This document shows, in pieces, positions 44,630-53,481 of a stretch of 64,000 bases of DNA (its first letter is position 1; each line of letters starts with the position of its first letter). A program made the translations under genes and the position numbers. The stretch is taken from contig CBDCTW010000018.1 in the NCBI GenBank assembly GCA_965222425.1, forward strand, positions 372,001-436,000. The letters run 5' to 3'. The notes under the pieces are model-generated. The model did not search any database and was not told the DNA's origin. It was given only the letters and a program-made list of their open reading frames with translations. The stretch is from CBDCNP01 sp965222425. GTDB lineage: Bacteria > Acidobacteriota > Vicinamibacteria > Marinacidobacterales > DATDRI01.

Positions 44630-45112
44630 CTAACGTTTGTAACCGATCTTTCGGAGAAATTCCTTCCTCTTCTCGACGTCCTCATCTCCTTCGATCCCTA
44701 AAGGGGACGCCCCGTCAACCGCACCGAGGATGGCCCGTCCGTCGCCGACCGGCGCCACGAGGACCGTAACCGGGTTAGCCGTCGCACAATAGATTTCGCA
44801 AACTTCGGGGCACTCCCGAATGCGTGGCAGGACGTTGATCGGATAGGCCTCCCTCATGATCAAGAGAAAGCAATGCCCGGCGGCAAGCGCCATCACGTTC
44901 TTGATCGCGAGCTGCTTAAGCTCCTCGTCATTCCCTTCGGCTCGTACTAGGCGGGGGCCGGAGGCTTCGCTAAAGGCGACTCCGAACCGAGCTCCTGGCA
45001 CCGTCGTCACCATGATCTCGTAGAGATCTTCTACGGTCTTGATGAAGTGCGATTGTCCGAGGATGATGTTGGTGTCGGCAGGAAACTCTAGCTCAACGTT
45101 TTGGATTTCCAA
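44630..45112 (-). CDS. Adenosine-specific kinase (PF04008 family)
   Basis: 160 aa. The conserved blocks are LGQSHFIKTVEDLYEIMVTT, GVAFSEASGPRLVRAEGNDE, INVLPRIRECPEVCEIYCAT, GAVDGASPLGIE and the end LRKIGYKR. Archaeal and bacterial homologues bind adenosine or phosphorylate it. The start is TTG at 45112 with GGAG 7 nt upstream. The 671-bp element inserted 23 bp before this start, probably cutting off the original promoter. Confidence 0.88.
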   Translation of the reverse strand: MEIQNVELEFPADTNIILGQSHFIKTVEDLYEIMVTTVPGARFGVAFSEASGPRLVRAEGNDEELKQLAIKNVMALAAGHCFLLIMREAYPINVLPRIRECPEVCEIYCATANPVTVLVAPVGDGRAILGAVDGASPLGIEGDEDVEKRKEFLRKIGYKR

Positions 45113-45134
45113 GGCGGCGCTCCATGAGTTTATC

Positions 45135-45805
45135 GGGTCTACGCGGATTCGTGTGGGTTGAAGACGGCATTTCTGGGTAATGGCGGAAGGAATGCCGCCA
45201 CGATCTTCAGCTTGAGATATTCCTCGTCGCGATAGCCGTAGGCGCGTCGTTGCAGCACACGGATTTTGTTGTTGACCCCTTCAACTAGGAGGCGCAGACG
45301 TTCCATCTCGGCCACCGCCTTGTCCGGCATATCCCGGCACAGCTTGCCCACATGCGTCGCAAAACGCTAGGTGTAGCGCGAGTTGTTCGCCAGCCAGTCC
45401 AGGTGTTCTACATGCAAACCGCCGCACCCAGGACAGTTGACGCGCCAACGCTCGTATTCCAGAGAGATCCGCCAGCCTGCCAACGACAGGTCGCGGACCC
45501 GGCACACTTGCTTGTCATAGCGCCCCCGGCACCGTTGCCCACAGTAAGAGCAAACAGCTGTTTTTTTCGCCTCTTGAGCTGGATGACGCGGGCGTATCGG
45601 TCATCGAATACACCCTTCAATCCGGCACCAGCCACGAAACCTGGCAGCGCAAACAGCGAGCGGATCGACTGGGAATTTTTCACTCGGTTAGCCTATCCGA
45701 AAAATGGACCACTTTTCAGCACCTGATGAAGTCTGGATACCTTTTCCACACAATGAGTTACACTGTTTTCCGTCAGGACTTACCCACACGAATCCGCGTA
45801 GACCC
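45135..45805 (-). mobile_element. 671-bp non-autonomous ISL3-family element, copy B
   Basis: Inverted orientation relative to copy A (2890-3560), same length, same inverted repeats, same internal deletion; I see only about two base differences over the regions compared. It is flanked by a perfect 8-bp target duplication AGTTTATC at 45127-45134 and 45806-45813, different from that of copy A. Each copy therefore inserted separately. The internal frames are broken transposase remnants and should not be annotated as genes. Confidence 0.93.
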
Positions 45806-46030
45806 AGTTTATCAATCACTGCTCCTGCCTGCCAGGAGCGGGGCCTCAGTCTAGCATGACGGCCGATCGACACGCAGCATGCCTTGACTGCCCGTGTGTA
45901 CAACGAAGTTGATCTAGATCACACTTCGACAAACTGATTTGATTGTCTGCGGAGCACGGCGGAGAATACGACTAGGGGCTCAATGAACCCACTAATAAAT
46001 TCACTATCAACGATGATAAGGAGACACACG

Positions 46031-46843
46031 ATGTCATCAGGAAGCCGTTCGTTTGGCGTGTTGGGGCTCTTGCTCGCTTTCGCACTAGGCGTGAGCGCTT
46101 GCAATCAGGGCAATAACGAACCGGAACCCGCGGACTCCGCGCCCCCGGCTATAACAGCGCAGCCGCCAGCGCCGAGTCGGCCCGCCGTGTCGTCATCCCC
46201 CTCCGTGCCGGAATCCAAGGTGCCCCGGGCTCCTTCTGAGCCAGCGGCTCGTGCTCCGGAGCCACAGGATATTGGGTCGCCGCCTGAGCCGCCTCCGGCT
46301 CCGCCGGCTCTGTTGGAACCCGAAATTATTGAAGTGACCGTTCCGGCGGGATCGGTCTTGGAGCTCGAGCTGCTGACCGCCCTCGACACTTCGGTCAACC
46401 GGGTGGGAGATGAGATCCAAGCGCGCACGATCTCTCCTCTTTACGTGAAGGGCAAGCCTGTACTAGCCCAAGGAAGTTATGTGGAGGGAAGGGTCACCGC
46501 AGTCCAAGCTTCGGGCAAAGTAAAAGGAAAGGCCAGCATCGGCTTCACTTTCGATCGTCTGAGCACGCACACCGGCGTGAAGGAGATCCGGACGACGTTC
46601 GTCGAGAAGGAAGCAGCGTCCCAAAAGAAGAAAGATGCCGCGATTATCGGCGGAGCGGCGGGTGCCGGTGCACTGATCGGCGGAATCCTCGGCGGGAAGA
46701 AAGGTGCCGCGATTGGAGCTAGTATCGGTGGTGCCGGTGGGACGGGTGTTGTTTTGACCACCAAGGGTGAGGAAATCCGAATTCCGGTGGGTTCGGAGAT
46801 CAATGTTCGGCTGGATGAAGAGCTCGTGCTGCAGCTGAACTGA
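46031..46843 (+). CDS. Lipoprotein with proline-rich linker and glycine zipper
   Basis: 270 aa from ATG at 46031, which has AAGGAG 8 nt upstream; a start at 45983 would spoil the signal. Lipobox GVSAC. Residues about 25-100 are a Pro/Ala/Ser linker, then a beta-rich domain (VTVPAGSVLELELLTALDTS, ARTISPLYVKGKPVLAQGSY), and a glycine zipper (GGAAGAGALIGGILGGKKGA) that often inserts in membranes. Probably an envelope protein. Function unknown. Confidence 0.75.
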   Translation: MSSGSRSFGVLGLLLAFALGVSACNQGNNEPEPADSAPPAITAQPPAPSRPAVSSSPSVPESKVPRAPSEPAARAPEPQDIGSPPEPPPAPPALLEPEIIEVTVPAGSVLELELLTALDTSVNRVGDEIQARTISPLYVKGKPVLAQGSYVEGRVTAVQASGKVKGKASIGFTFDRLSTHTGVKEIRTTFVEKEAASQKKKDAAIIGGAAGAGALIGGILGGKKGAAIGASIGGAGGTGVVLTTKGEEIRIPVGSEINVRLDEELVLQLN

Positions 46844-46855
46844 TCGAGGTGGGGG

Positions 46856-47184
46856 CTACGAAGTTTTTTCGCGGCGCCCTTTTTCCCAGTGCCCGCTTTT
46901 TCGACGGCGATCAAGATCTTCTCGCGAAGGATTAGGCGGGCGCGTCTCTCCTCTCCGGTGATGAAGCTGTAGACTTCTTTCGTTACGTGCTGAAGGAGTG
47001 CAACCTCCGGCTGATCTACCTCGATGACGATGAGGCCACCGCCGCCCGCGGTGGGACGACTGAAGTCTATGTCCAACAACTTATCTCGGAGCGAGAGCCG
47101 CGCGGCCCGTTCTTTGGCGGAGGATGGCTCGAGTTCCCGCTTGGTAATCTTCCTGAGAAAATCAACTTCGCCGTAGGAAAACAC
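46856..47184 (-). CDS. Unknown lysine-rich protein, probable frameshift at its 3' end
   Basis: The minus frame reads as a real protein (VDFLRKITKRELEPSSAKER, GGGGLIVIEVDQPEVALLQH, VTKEVYSFITGEERRARLIL). As sequenced the frame runs on to 46477, antisense to the lipoprotein gene. Adding one base to the A6 run (bases 46864-46869) gives a natural end, KKGAAKKTS, at 46856. GTG at 47184 is a possible start; the frame is open further upstream through a lysine-rich stretch without an ATG. No family recognised. Confidence 0.5.
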
Positions 47185-47284
47185 AATTTCCGCGGCTCTA
47201 GCACGATTCGGCTGGGTTGCAGGTTCGCTCTTACGGCTCGCTTTGTTACTGGTCGCTTTCTTCGTTTTCCTCGCTACAATTCAC

Positions 47285-47577
47285 CTTTCTTGCTGTCAGG
47301 ACTCGTGCGCTACGTCTCGGTGCGTTACCGGGACCTCAAGGAGCACTTGACCGCAAGCACGGAGGACACGACTGACTCTCCCGAAAACCTTGACCGAGCG
47401 GCTGCAACCGGAGCAACAGAGAATCAGCATCCCGGTTCGGATTGTCTCAACGCCTGACGATTGGCTTTCGAGCTCATCGTCATGAGCCTCGACGTCGGTG
47501 AGACTCATATGCTGCCCCGTCGCAAAGCCAGGGGGAGACGCAAACATGACAATCCCGGTTGGTTTGAGGACTCGCCC
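47285..47577. other. Stretch without a recognisable gene
   Basis: Neither strand gives a convincing protein. Short protein-like bits (ERLQPEQQRISIPVRIVSTP in one plus frame, ELIVMSLDVGETHML in another) hint at a decayed gene, but no family can be named. Confidence 0.3.
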
Positions 47578-47901
47578 CTAGCTCGATGCACCAATCTCCA
47601 GCTCGCCGTCCAGGGTCGCTCCCTCTTTGACAGTGAGCGTCTTGGCGCGAAAAGTGCCGGAAGCACGTCCCTGTTCTAAGAGTTGGAGTGAATCGGCCTG
47701 CACCTCTCCCTGAAATCGGCCATCGATTTCCACTCGGTTGGCCTTGATGTTGGCTTCGATGTCGGATCCGTCCACGATACGTAGCACACCCGAGGCTCGT
47801 AGATTTCCTTTGAATTGTCCGCGGAGCGTGATGTTACTACCCTCGAGCTTGCCCTCGAAGCGGGTGTTCCGGTCGAGAATTGTTCCTTTGTCGTCGTCCA
47901 C
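47578..47901 (-). CDS. Bactofilin
   Basis: 107 aa. It is almost entirely the beta-helical bactofilin core: RNTRFEGKLEGSNITLRGQF, GVLRIVDGSDIEANIKANRV, EIDGRFQGEVQADSLQLLEQ, GRASGTFRAKTLTVKEGATL. It is shorter than the bactofilin at 3460-3966 and not obviously truncated. It is the window's second bactofilin, useful for cell-shape or polarity scaffolds alongside the MglA-type gene. Confidence 0.88.
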   Translation of the reverse strand: MDDDKGTILDRNTRFEGKLEGSNITLRGQFKGNLRASGVLRIVDGSDIEANIKANRVEIDGRFQGEVQADSLQLLEQGRASGTFRAKTLTVKEGATLDGELEIGASS

Positions 47902-48093
47902 GGGTACACTCCGAAAAGGTTGGTCGCCAGCGTGCGTTCACGAGCGAACGGGACAGCTCGATTTACATCATCGCGCGCGTTGCGAGCGCTATAAGAAAAA
48001 TGATACCTTGCCCTTGAAAACGTGTCAATTCGTGCAGGCAGAGGGGGTCTCGGCGTTATGAGCGGTCCATCGGCTGGTATTTCTTGATCGAAC

Positions 48094-48603
48094 CTATTCC
48101 GTCGACTCCAATGAGCCGGTGCGTACGAAACGCTCCACATCCTCTCTGAGTCGATCGCCCACGACCCCGAAGTACTTCTTGACGATGTAGCCATCCTTGC
48201 CGATCAAATATTTGGTGGGGTAGCCGAGAAAGGTCCCGAAGGCCTCCTTCGTATCCTCCTTGCCAAGTAGGTTGGGGTAGGTAACGCCCACCTCGCTAAG
48301 GAACTCCTCGATGTCTTTCCTATCTCCTGATTCCAGCACGATCCCCAACATGAGGAACTCGCTCGGATCGAACGAATCGGCGAGCTTTTGTAGATGGGGC
48401 AGCTCGGCCAGGCAGGGAGCGCACCACGTGGCCCAGAGGTCTACTAACACCACCGTCCCCTTATGATCTGCCAACGACAGCGTCCCAGTGTCGTTGAGCC
48501 TCTCCAAGACGAGATCAGGGGCCGGCCGGGGTTTCTCATCGATGGGGGACTGGCAGGCCACCGTTGCGAGTCCAACCGCAGCCAGCCAACTAAGCGCTCG
48601 CAT
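48094..48603 (-). CDS. TlpA-like thiol-disulfide lipoprotein
   Basis: 169 aa. Lipobox ATVAC at about residue 17. Thioredoxin fold with VVLVDLWATWCAPCLAELPH; the WCAPC redox site lies near residue 61. The cis-proline is in GYPTKYLIGKDG. It probably reduces periplasmic thiols, consistent with the cytochrome c and CcdA genes on the same strand upstream. The cytochrome c gene ends 26 bp upstream of its start. Confidence 0.9.
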   Translation of the reverse strand: MRALSWLAAVGLATVACQSPIDEKPRPAPDLVLERLNDTGTLSLADHKGTVVLVDLWATWCAPCLAELPHLQKLADSFDPSEFLMLGIVLESGDRKDIEEFLSEVGVTYPNLLGKEDTKEAFGTFLGYPTKYLIGKDGYIVKKYFGVVGDRLREDVERFVRTGSLESTE

Positions 48604-48628
48604 ATTTGCGCTCCTCTCGTATCAACAT

Positions 48629-49048
48629 TCAATCGACCTTCAGACCTCTCACGTAGTGAACGAGTGCCCACCGCTCGTTGTCGGAGAGTTTCTTGCCGAA
48701 CGGAGGCATCGGTTTCTTCCCGACCGTCAACTTCCAGAAAATACTCCCGTCCGTCATTGCCGATTGAACTTCGGGGGTGCTGATGTCGTGCGGCGCCGGC
48801 TTGACGAATTGTGTCGCCGGCCCGTCGCCTTTGCCGGTAACACCATGGCACATCTCGCAGTTCTTCTTATAGAGAGCCGAGCCCTCGGCGAGGACTTCCG
48901 CGGTAGACGGCAATGGGTTCGGTTTGGCTTTGGCTTCCTCCGGTGCCTCCCACTCGGTGCCGGGACCGCCTTCCTCCTGCTGGCTCGTGTGGGCCAACGT
49001 TCCAACGCTCGCCAGCACGATCAGGGAAATGGGGATAGCGATGCGCAT
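48629..49048 (-). CDS. Exported c-type cytochrome, mono-heme
   Basis: 139 aa from MRIAIPISLIVLASVG, with AAAGG 7 nt upstream; a longer frame begins at 49126. Signal peptide, then linker, then a class I cytochrome c: heme site CEMCH, KGDGPATQF, and the methionine ligand likely in KPMPPFGKKLSDNE. It carries electrons in the periplasm or is membrane-anchored by its N-terminus. Lies between ccdA and the TlpA-like gene. Confidence 0.9.
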   Translation of the reverse strand: MRIAIPISLIVLASVGTLAHTSQQEEGGPGTEWEAPEEAKAKPNPLPSTAEVLAEGSALYKKNCEMCHGVTGKGDGPATQFVKPAPHDISTPEVQSAMTDGSIFWKLTVGKKPMPPFGKKLSDNERWALVHYVRGLKVD

Positions 49049-49150
49049 GTAAGTGCCTTTCCCCCGCCGAGACAGCCGAACGGAGCTAGCCCGTGCGAGA
49101 GTGTCGTCGAGTGAGCGTCGGATCATAACACGGGGAAGAGCCCGCTTTGT

Positions 49151-49888
49151 CTATCCGAGCACAGGGATGAAAGTGAAGTAGCGCGACAGAGCTTGAAGCT
49201 TATCGGTGGCCACTAGGATCCCCACCGCGACCAACAGCACTCCGGCTGTAATCTCGACGAATCTCATGTGGTTCTTCACGCGGTCAAAGAGATCGAGGAA
49301 GCGGTTCGTGGCGAGGCCGGTAGCGATGAAGGGCACCCCGAGGCCGAGCGAGTAGGCGACCAGCAGCCACACTCCTTGGGCGACTGTATCTTGCGTGGCT
49401 GCTAGGGCGAGGACTCCGGCCAAAATGGGTCCGATACACGGCGACCAACCGAAGGCGAATGCGAGTCCGATCAAGAAGGAGCCCGCGAGCCCCATCGGCT
49501 TCTTTTGCGTCTGAAAGCGCTTTTCGTAGTTGAGCCATTTGATGGGCGTGAGCCCCATGGTGTGCAGGCCGAAGATAATGATCACCACGCCCGCCACCCG
49601 GGCCAGTACCGTGCGGTTTGCGGCGAACCAGTTCCCGATATAGGTCGCCGAAGCTCCCATGACGACGAAGACGACCGAGAAGCCTAGAACGAAGAATACG
49701 CTGTTGAGGCCGACCTGCCGAAGGAGGCGCCGTCTTTTTTCTTCGTCGATATCAAGGTTGTTCTTGAGCTCTTGAAGTGAGACGCCGGACACGAACGAGA
49801 TGTAGCCGGGAACGATGGGGAGAACACAAGGGGAGATGAAAGAGATGATGCCCGCGAGGAAAGCCGTCGCCAGGGTTACATTTTCCAT
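49151..49888 (-). CDS. ccdA: Cytochrome c biogenesis protein CcdA/DsbD-like
   Basis: 245 aa with six predicted membrane segments. The conserved cysteines are in IISFISPCVLPIVPGY (first) and AFAFGWSPCIGPILAG (second), the redox pair that moves electrons across the membrane. It would feed the TlpA-like protein and so keep apocytochrome cysteines reduced; the three genes form a coherent minus-strand unit. Confidence 0.94.
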   Translation of the reverse strand: MENVTLATAFLAGIISFISPCVLPIVPGYISFVSGVSLQELKNNLDIDEEKRRRLLRQVGLNSVFFVLGFSVVFVVMGASATYIGNWFAANRTVLARVAGVVIIIFGLHTMGLTPIKWLNYEKRFQTQKKPMGLAGSFLIGLAFAFGWSPCIGPILAGVLALAATQDTVAQGVWLLVAYSLGLGVPFIATGLATNRFLDLFDRVKNHMRFVEITAGVLLVAVGILVATDKLQALSRYFTFIPVLG

Positions 49889-50009
49889 TCGTCTCTACCT
49901 TTCGGCTTGATGTTCCATTCTACCTCGAAGCGATTGACCTTGCATGAGCCTGCTCACATACAAACTCTGGGCCCCCCAAGGTACAATGTGGCCCCTGAGG
50001 TAACCGTCG

Positions 50010-50387
50010 TTGATTTGTGGGGTGGGAGTCGATTTGGTGGAGACGTCACGCATGTCAGGTGCCTATTCTCGGCGCGGCGAACGGCTGGTACGTCGAGTTT
50101 GCGTGCCAGCGGAGTCGGAAGCGGTGCTTCGAAATCCGCAGCCGGTCATCAAGCTCTCAGAGGTTTTCGCAATTAAAGAGGCGGTCATGAAGGCCCTCGG
50201 GACAGGGATGCGCGGGGTCGGATGGAAGGAGATTCGAACCGACGTGGCGACGGAAGGACCGGTCGATACGCTTCTTTCCGGTCGTGCCCTAAAGGTGGCG
50301 CAACGAAAGGGAGCGGAGCGTTATGCGGTTTCCGTAACCGTCTCTCGGGACCTCGCAATCGCTACCGTCTTGCTCAGCCGAGCCTGA
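50010..50387 (+). CDS. acpS: Holo-[acyl-carrier-protein] synthase
   Basis: 125 aa, TTG start. ICGVGVDLVETSRM has the Mg-binding aspartate and FAIKEAVMKALGTGMRG the second motif (K-E-A). It transfers 4'-phosphopantetheine from CoA to ACP. The N-terminal half is slightly shorter than the family average. It is followed 13 bp later by an outer-membrane-like gene on the same strand. Confidence 0.9.
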   Translation: MICGVGVDLVETSRMSGAYSRRGERLVRRVCVPAESEAVLRNPQPVIKLSEVFAIKEAVMKALGTGMRGVGWKEIRTDVATEGPVDTLLSGRALKVAQRKGAERYAVSVTVSRDLAIATVLLSRA

Positions 50388-50400
50388 CAGTCCTGACAGT

Positions 50401-50940
50401 ATGGACACTATGGATCATTCGACCCTGCTGCTCATGACGCTCGCCTCTCCACCTACTCCGCGTCGCAGGCGAATCGGACTCCTCGCTCTGGTCGTCACGA
50501 TCTTGGCCGGCGGAGCGGCGGAGGCGGGTGGTGTAACCGGGTTCATACAACGAGCTTCATCCAATGGTCGCTCCGGGATCGGCTTCGGCTTATCCTTGCC
50601 GGTCTTCACGGAGATCATCTCCATCGAAGGAGAATATTCGCGAGCAAGTGAGGAAGACCGTTCACCGTCCTTGACCATTTGGAGCGGCAATCTATTGATT
50701 GTCTCTCCGGTATCGGTCCTCCGTCTGCGCCCGTATTTCGTTATAGGGCTCGGCATGTACCGCCAATCCTTCTTGCAGGTTCAGGAGAGTTCGCTAGCTA
50801 CTTCACAGGGGTTTGGAGTCTACTGGCACCTCTCCGGGCCTGCGAATCTCCGCTTCGACTACCGGACCATCCAGCTCCAGGGAGATTCCCTCCAAGAGGG
50901 CCAGAAGCGGTTCTACACGGGGCTCACGCTACGCTTCTAG
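50401..50940 (+). CDS. Putative outer-membrane beta-barrel protein
   Basis: 179 aa. A basic then hydrophobic N-terminus (RRRRIGLLALVVTILAGGAA) suggests export. The mature part has alternating strands (GIGFGLSLPVFTEIISIEGE, LRLRPYFVIGLGMYRQSFLQ) and ends in the aromatic signature FYTGLTLRF typical of barrels. Function unknown. The last 21 bp, including the stop, are repeated after a palindromic unit at 51003-51023. Confidence 0.7.
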   Translation: MDTMDHSTLLLMTLASPPTPRRRRIGLLALVVTILAGGAAEAGGVTGFIQRASSNGRSGIGFGLSLPVFTEIISIEGEYSRASEEDRSPSLTIWSGNLLIVSPVSVLRLRPYFVIGLGMYRQSFLQVQESSLATSQGFGVYWHLSGPANLRFDYRTIQLQGDSLQEGQKRFYTGLTLRF

Positions 50941-50955
50941 AGGTCGTGACGCTTG

Positions 50956-51149
50956 GGGCGTCCAGTACACGGCGTGCCCGTAGCGGGTTGCGGCAGGACG
51001 CCGGGCTCACGCTGCGCTTTTAGGCCGGCTCGGTAGGACCCGGGCGCCCAGTCCACGCCGTGCCAGTAACGGGCGGTGGCAGGACGCCTTGCTGGACCCT
51101 GTTGGGCGTCCAATCCACGCCGTGCCCGTAACAGCCGTGGCAGGACGCC
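50956..51149 (+). repeat. Three palindromic repeat units with a duplicated gene end
   Basis: Units lie at 50956-51003, 51042-51088 and 51104-51149. Each starts GGGCG(T/C)CCA, carries CGGCGTGCC or CGCCGTGCC in the middle and ends GGCAGGACGCC. The sequence GGGCTCACGCT plus GCGCTT and a TAG stop at 51003-51023 repeats the end of the preceding gene (50920-50940) with two differences. Units 2 and 3 share most of their length. Confidence 0.8.
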
Positions 51150-51264
51150 GGTCGCGGGCCTTGCACTCGGGACACCGACAAAACGAGCCGCTTGACGTGG
51201 GGTTGCTGGAGCGGGTAACACGACTTTATCTCTCTGAAATCTAAGGGGTAAGGAGTAACACTCG

Positions 51265-51702
51265 GTGGTCTTCTTCAATTACACCACGATGCAGGTTTCG
51301 GCGAAGATCGTCTACTACGGTGCCGGCTTGTGTGGTAAGACCACCAACCTGCAGCACATTCACAGTAAGACCGACCCTCACTCCCGGGGGGAGATGGTCA
51401 GCTTGGAGACGGAAGCTGATCGAACCCTCTTTTTCGATCTGCTACCCCTCGAGGTCGGGAAGATCGGCGGCATGCGGGTACGCGTGCAGCTCTATACGGT
51501 CCCCGGGCAGGTCTTCTACAACACGACGCGGAAGCTGGTGCTCAAAGGAGTCGACGGTATCGTTTTCGTCGTGGATTCTCAGGTGCCAGCGCTCGATGCC
51601 ACCCTGGAAAGTTTCGAGAACCTCAAGCAAAATCTCGAGGAGTTTAACCAACCTCTCGAGAGCATTCCGTTCATATTCCAGTTCAATCTTTCGGATGTGT
51701 AG
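51265..51702 (+). pseudogene. mglA: MglA-like Ras-type GTPase, 3'-truncated
   Basis: GTG start with AAGGAG 9 nt upstream. It has the G1 loop YYGAGLCGKTTNLQ, LYTVPGQVFYNTTRKLVLKG (G3 region) and DGIVFVVDSQ. MglA proteins are about 195 aa; this one departs from the family after FIFQFN (expected next: the NKxD motif) and stops at 145 aa. The C-terminal ~50 residues, including the guanine-specificity motif, are missing. The break adjoins an unrelated gene fragment on the opposite strand, so a deletion is likely. Confidence 0.85.
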
Positions 51703-52005
51703 ATTGCTGTGGGATCGAGGGCGAGACGGCCTATGAACGGGCTGTTGTCATCGGTTCGAACTCCCTCCACCCGCAGATTCGTGACTTTGGGTAAGAGTCG
51801 TTTGAGGTCGGGGTAGTAGGTGAAGAGGAAGATTCGCTCGATGGGAAGCGCACCCACACGTTGATCCTCGATGTACAGGTTTGCCTCGGAAAGGTGCTCG
51901 CACACGCGGAAGGTAACGGGTACATAGAGGCTGCGATTCAAGAACTTGCCCTGCTCAGCTTTCACCGGGCCGTAAGGGACGAGTACCAACATCATGAGCA
52001 ACAAA
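51690..52005 (-). pseudogene. Fragment of an exported protein, split by an IS256 element and cut at its 3' end
   Basis: Minus-strand frame containing PYGPVKAEQGKFLNRSLYVP, FRVCEHLSEANLYIEDQRVG and FLFTYYPDLKRLLPKVTNLR. Its first codons lie on the other side of the mobile element at 56044-56078; joined across one copy of the target duplication they read MKTRIGRYGAAGLLLMMLVL, a good signal peptide. The 3' end is lost at the junction with mglA near 51690. Family not recognised. Confidence 0.75.
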
Positions 52006-52063
52006 GGGGATGTCCCGGCCGCTGTTGAATTTGGTCGGGTGGCGGCGGCACCTGTGAATACTC

Positions 52064-52557
52064 TTAGGCAGCAAACTCATCGCTGTCAAGAGATTTCTGT
52101 TTGCTTCTAAGCGCGTGAACGAGAGCGCCCATATGGCGATAGCCTTTGATACGCCGGAACTTTTTCTGCGCGGTGACGACGCCAAGAGCGGTCCATCGGC
52201 GAACCATGGAAGGACTCTTCCAACGCTTGACGTTTCTCGATACTCTGCGAATGGTTCCGTTGAGATTCTCAATGGCGTTCGTCGTGGCAAGAGACTGGCG
52301 AAGTAAGGCGGGCGGCGCGAGCTTCACGACCGTGAGTGTTTCTTCCATCCCTTCACGAAGGCTTCCGGCAGCTTCGTCGTAGCCGTTTCGCTCGAGCCAC
52401 GACACCAATGCCTGAAGTCGCTTGCGCGCCTTGTCGGCACTCTTGCACTTGTAGGCTTCCTTCATCGTCTGGAGCACGTAGGCGTGACGAGACTTGGGAA
52501 GGTACGAGCGAAGATTTCGGAGTTTATGGATCTGGCACCTTTGGATGACCGCGAGGT
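52064..52557 (-). pseudogene. IS256-type transposase, C-terminal part
   Basis: Contains CQIHKLRNLRSYLP and the catalytic glutamate in TTNAIENLNGTIRR. The extra upstream codons that make this frame look like an independent gene (from 52570) come from IS21. Joined to 55128-55929 it gives a continuous frame of 431 codons through VDVLGDLAVIQRCQIHKLRN. Confidence 0.92.
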
Positions 52558-52707
52558 TGTGTTTGTCCACTCGGTCTGGCCCACTTTGCTCATCTAATTT
52601 GGCCCACCCTAAGTTATTGATTAATAAAGACGAGCTGTAAGAAAGCCCCTTTCCTTATTCCGCGGCCGGAACGAAGTGCAGGCCGCGGCTAGTGAAACCC
52701 AACGAAC

Positions 52708-53481
52708 TCATGCCTTTATGGTCTTTTTCTCGCTCTTCAGGGTGCGCCGGAACCGATAGGATTCGGTGCCGGTTTCGAGTATGTGCGCCTGGTCCGTGAC
52801 TCGGTCGAGCAGTGCCTTGCACAGGCGGACGTTCGTGAACACCTGGGTCCACTCCGAGAAGGGCAGGTTGGTGGTGATCACGAGCGCCGCCCTTTCGCAT
52901 CGTTCCGAAACCACTTGGAACAGAAGCTCGGCGCCGACATCGGCGAGTGGGACGTAGCCGAGCTCGTCGATGCACAACAACTCGTAGCGGGCGTAGCGAC
53001 GGATCACTCGCGAGAGTTCGTGCTCCTCCCTAGCTTCAACGAGTTCGTTGACGAGTCTCGAGGCCGTCGTGAAGCGAACGCGGCGACGTTGCTGGCACGC
53101 CGCTACACACAATGCCGTGGCCAGATGAGTCTTGCCTGTGCCGGCATCGCCGAGAAACAGAACCGGCCGTGCATGGTCGATGTAGTCGCCTTCGGCCAGT
53201 TCTCGTATCCGACGGGCGGAGACCTTCGGCGATTGCGAGAAGTCGAACTCCTCGAGCGTCTTCGCTCTCGGTAGTTGTGCTTCCTTCAGTCGTCTTTGAA
53301 CCGCGCGGTGTTCACGCTCCTCGACTTCGGCGCTGAGCAGCACGTCGAGGTAGCGGACATAGCTGTGCTCGTCGCGCTGCGCTTGTTCGGCAATCTTCTG
53401 GAACTGCGTTGCCACGCTCGGCATGCGAAGCGTCTTGCAATGCTGACGGATGCTCTGGAGCTCGATGCTCTTCGCGTTCAC
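52708..53481 (-). CDS. istB: IS21 helper ATPase IstB
   Basis: 257 aa DnaC/AAA+-type ATPase: Walker A LFLGDAGTGKTHLATALC and Walker B LLCIDELGYVPL. IstB regulates IstA and target choice in IS21 transposition. The GTG start overlaps the istA stop by 4 nt. Confidence 0.95.
   Translation of the reverse strand: MNAKSIELQSIRQHCKTLRMPSVATQFQKIAEQAQRDEHSYVRYLDVLLSAEVEEREHRAVQRRLKEAQLPRAKTLEEFDFSQSPKVSARRIRELAEGDYIDHARPVLFLGDAGTGKTHLATALCVAACQQRRRVRFTTASRLVNELVEAREEHELSRVIRRYARYELLCIDELGYVPLADVGAELLFQVVSERCERAALVITTNLPFSEWTQVFTNVRLCKALLDRVTDQAHILETGTESYRFRRTLKSEKKTIKA

Noticed and set aside
2890..45805. Composite transposon bounded by the two 671-bp elements
   Set aside because: Each copy has its own different target duplication, so they inserted separately, and the enclosed 41 kb is ordinary chromosomal content.
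46477..46855. Long C-terminal extension of the minus-strand gene at 47184
   Set aside because: It is antisense to the lipoprotein gene and low in protein-like character; a one-base change in the A6 run gives a natural stop at 46856.
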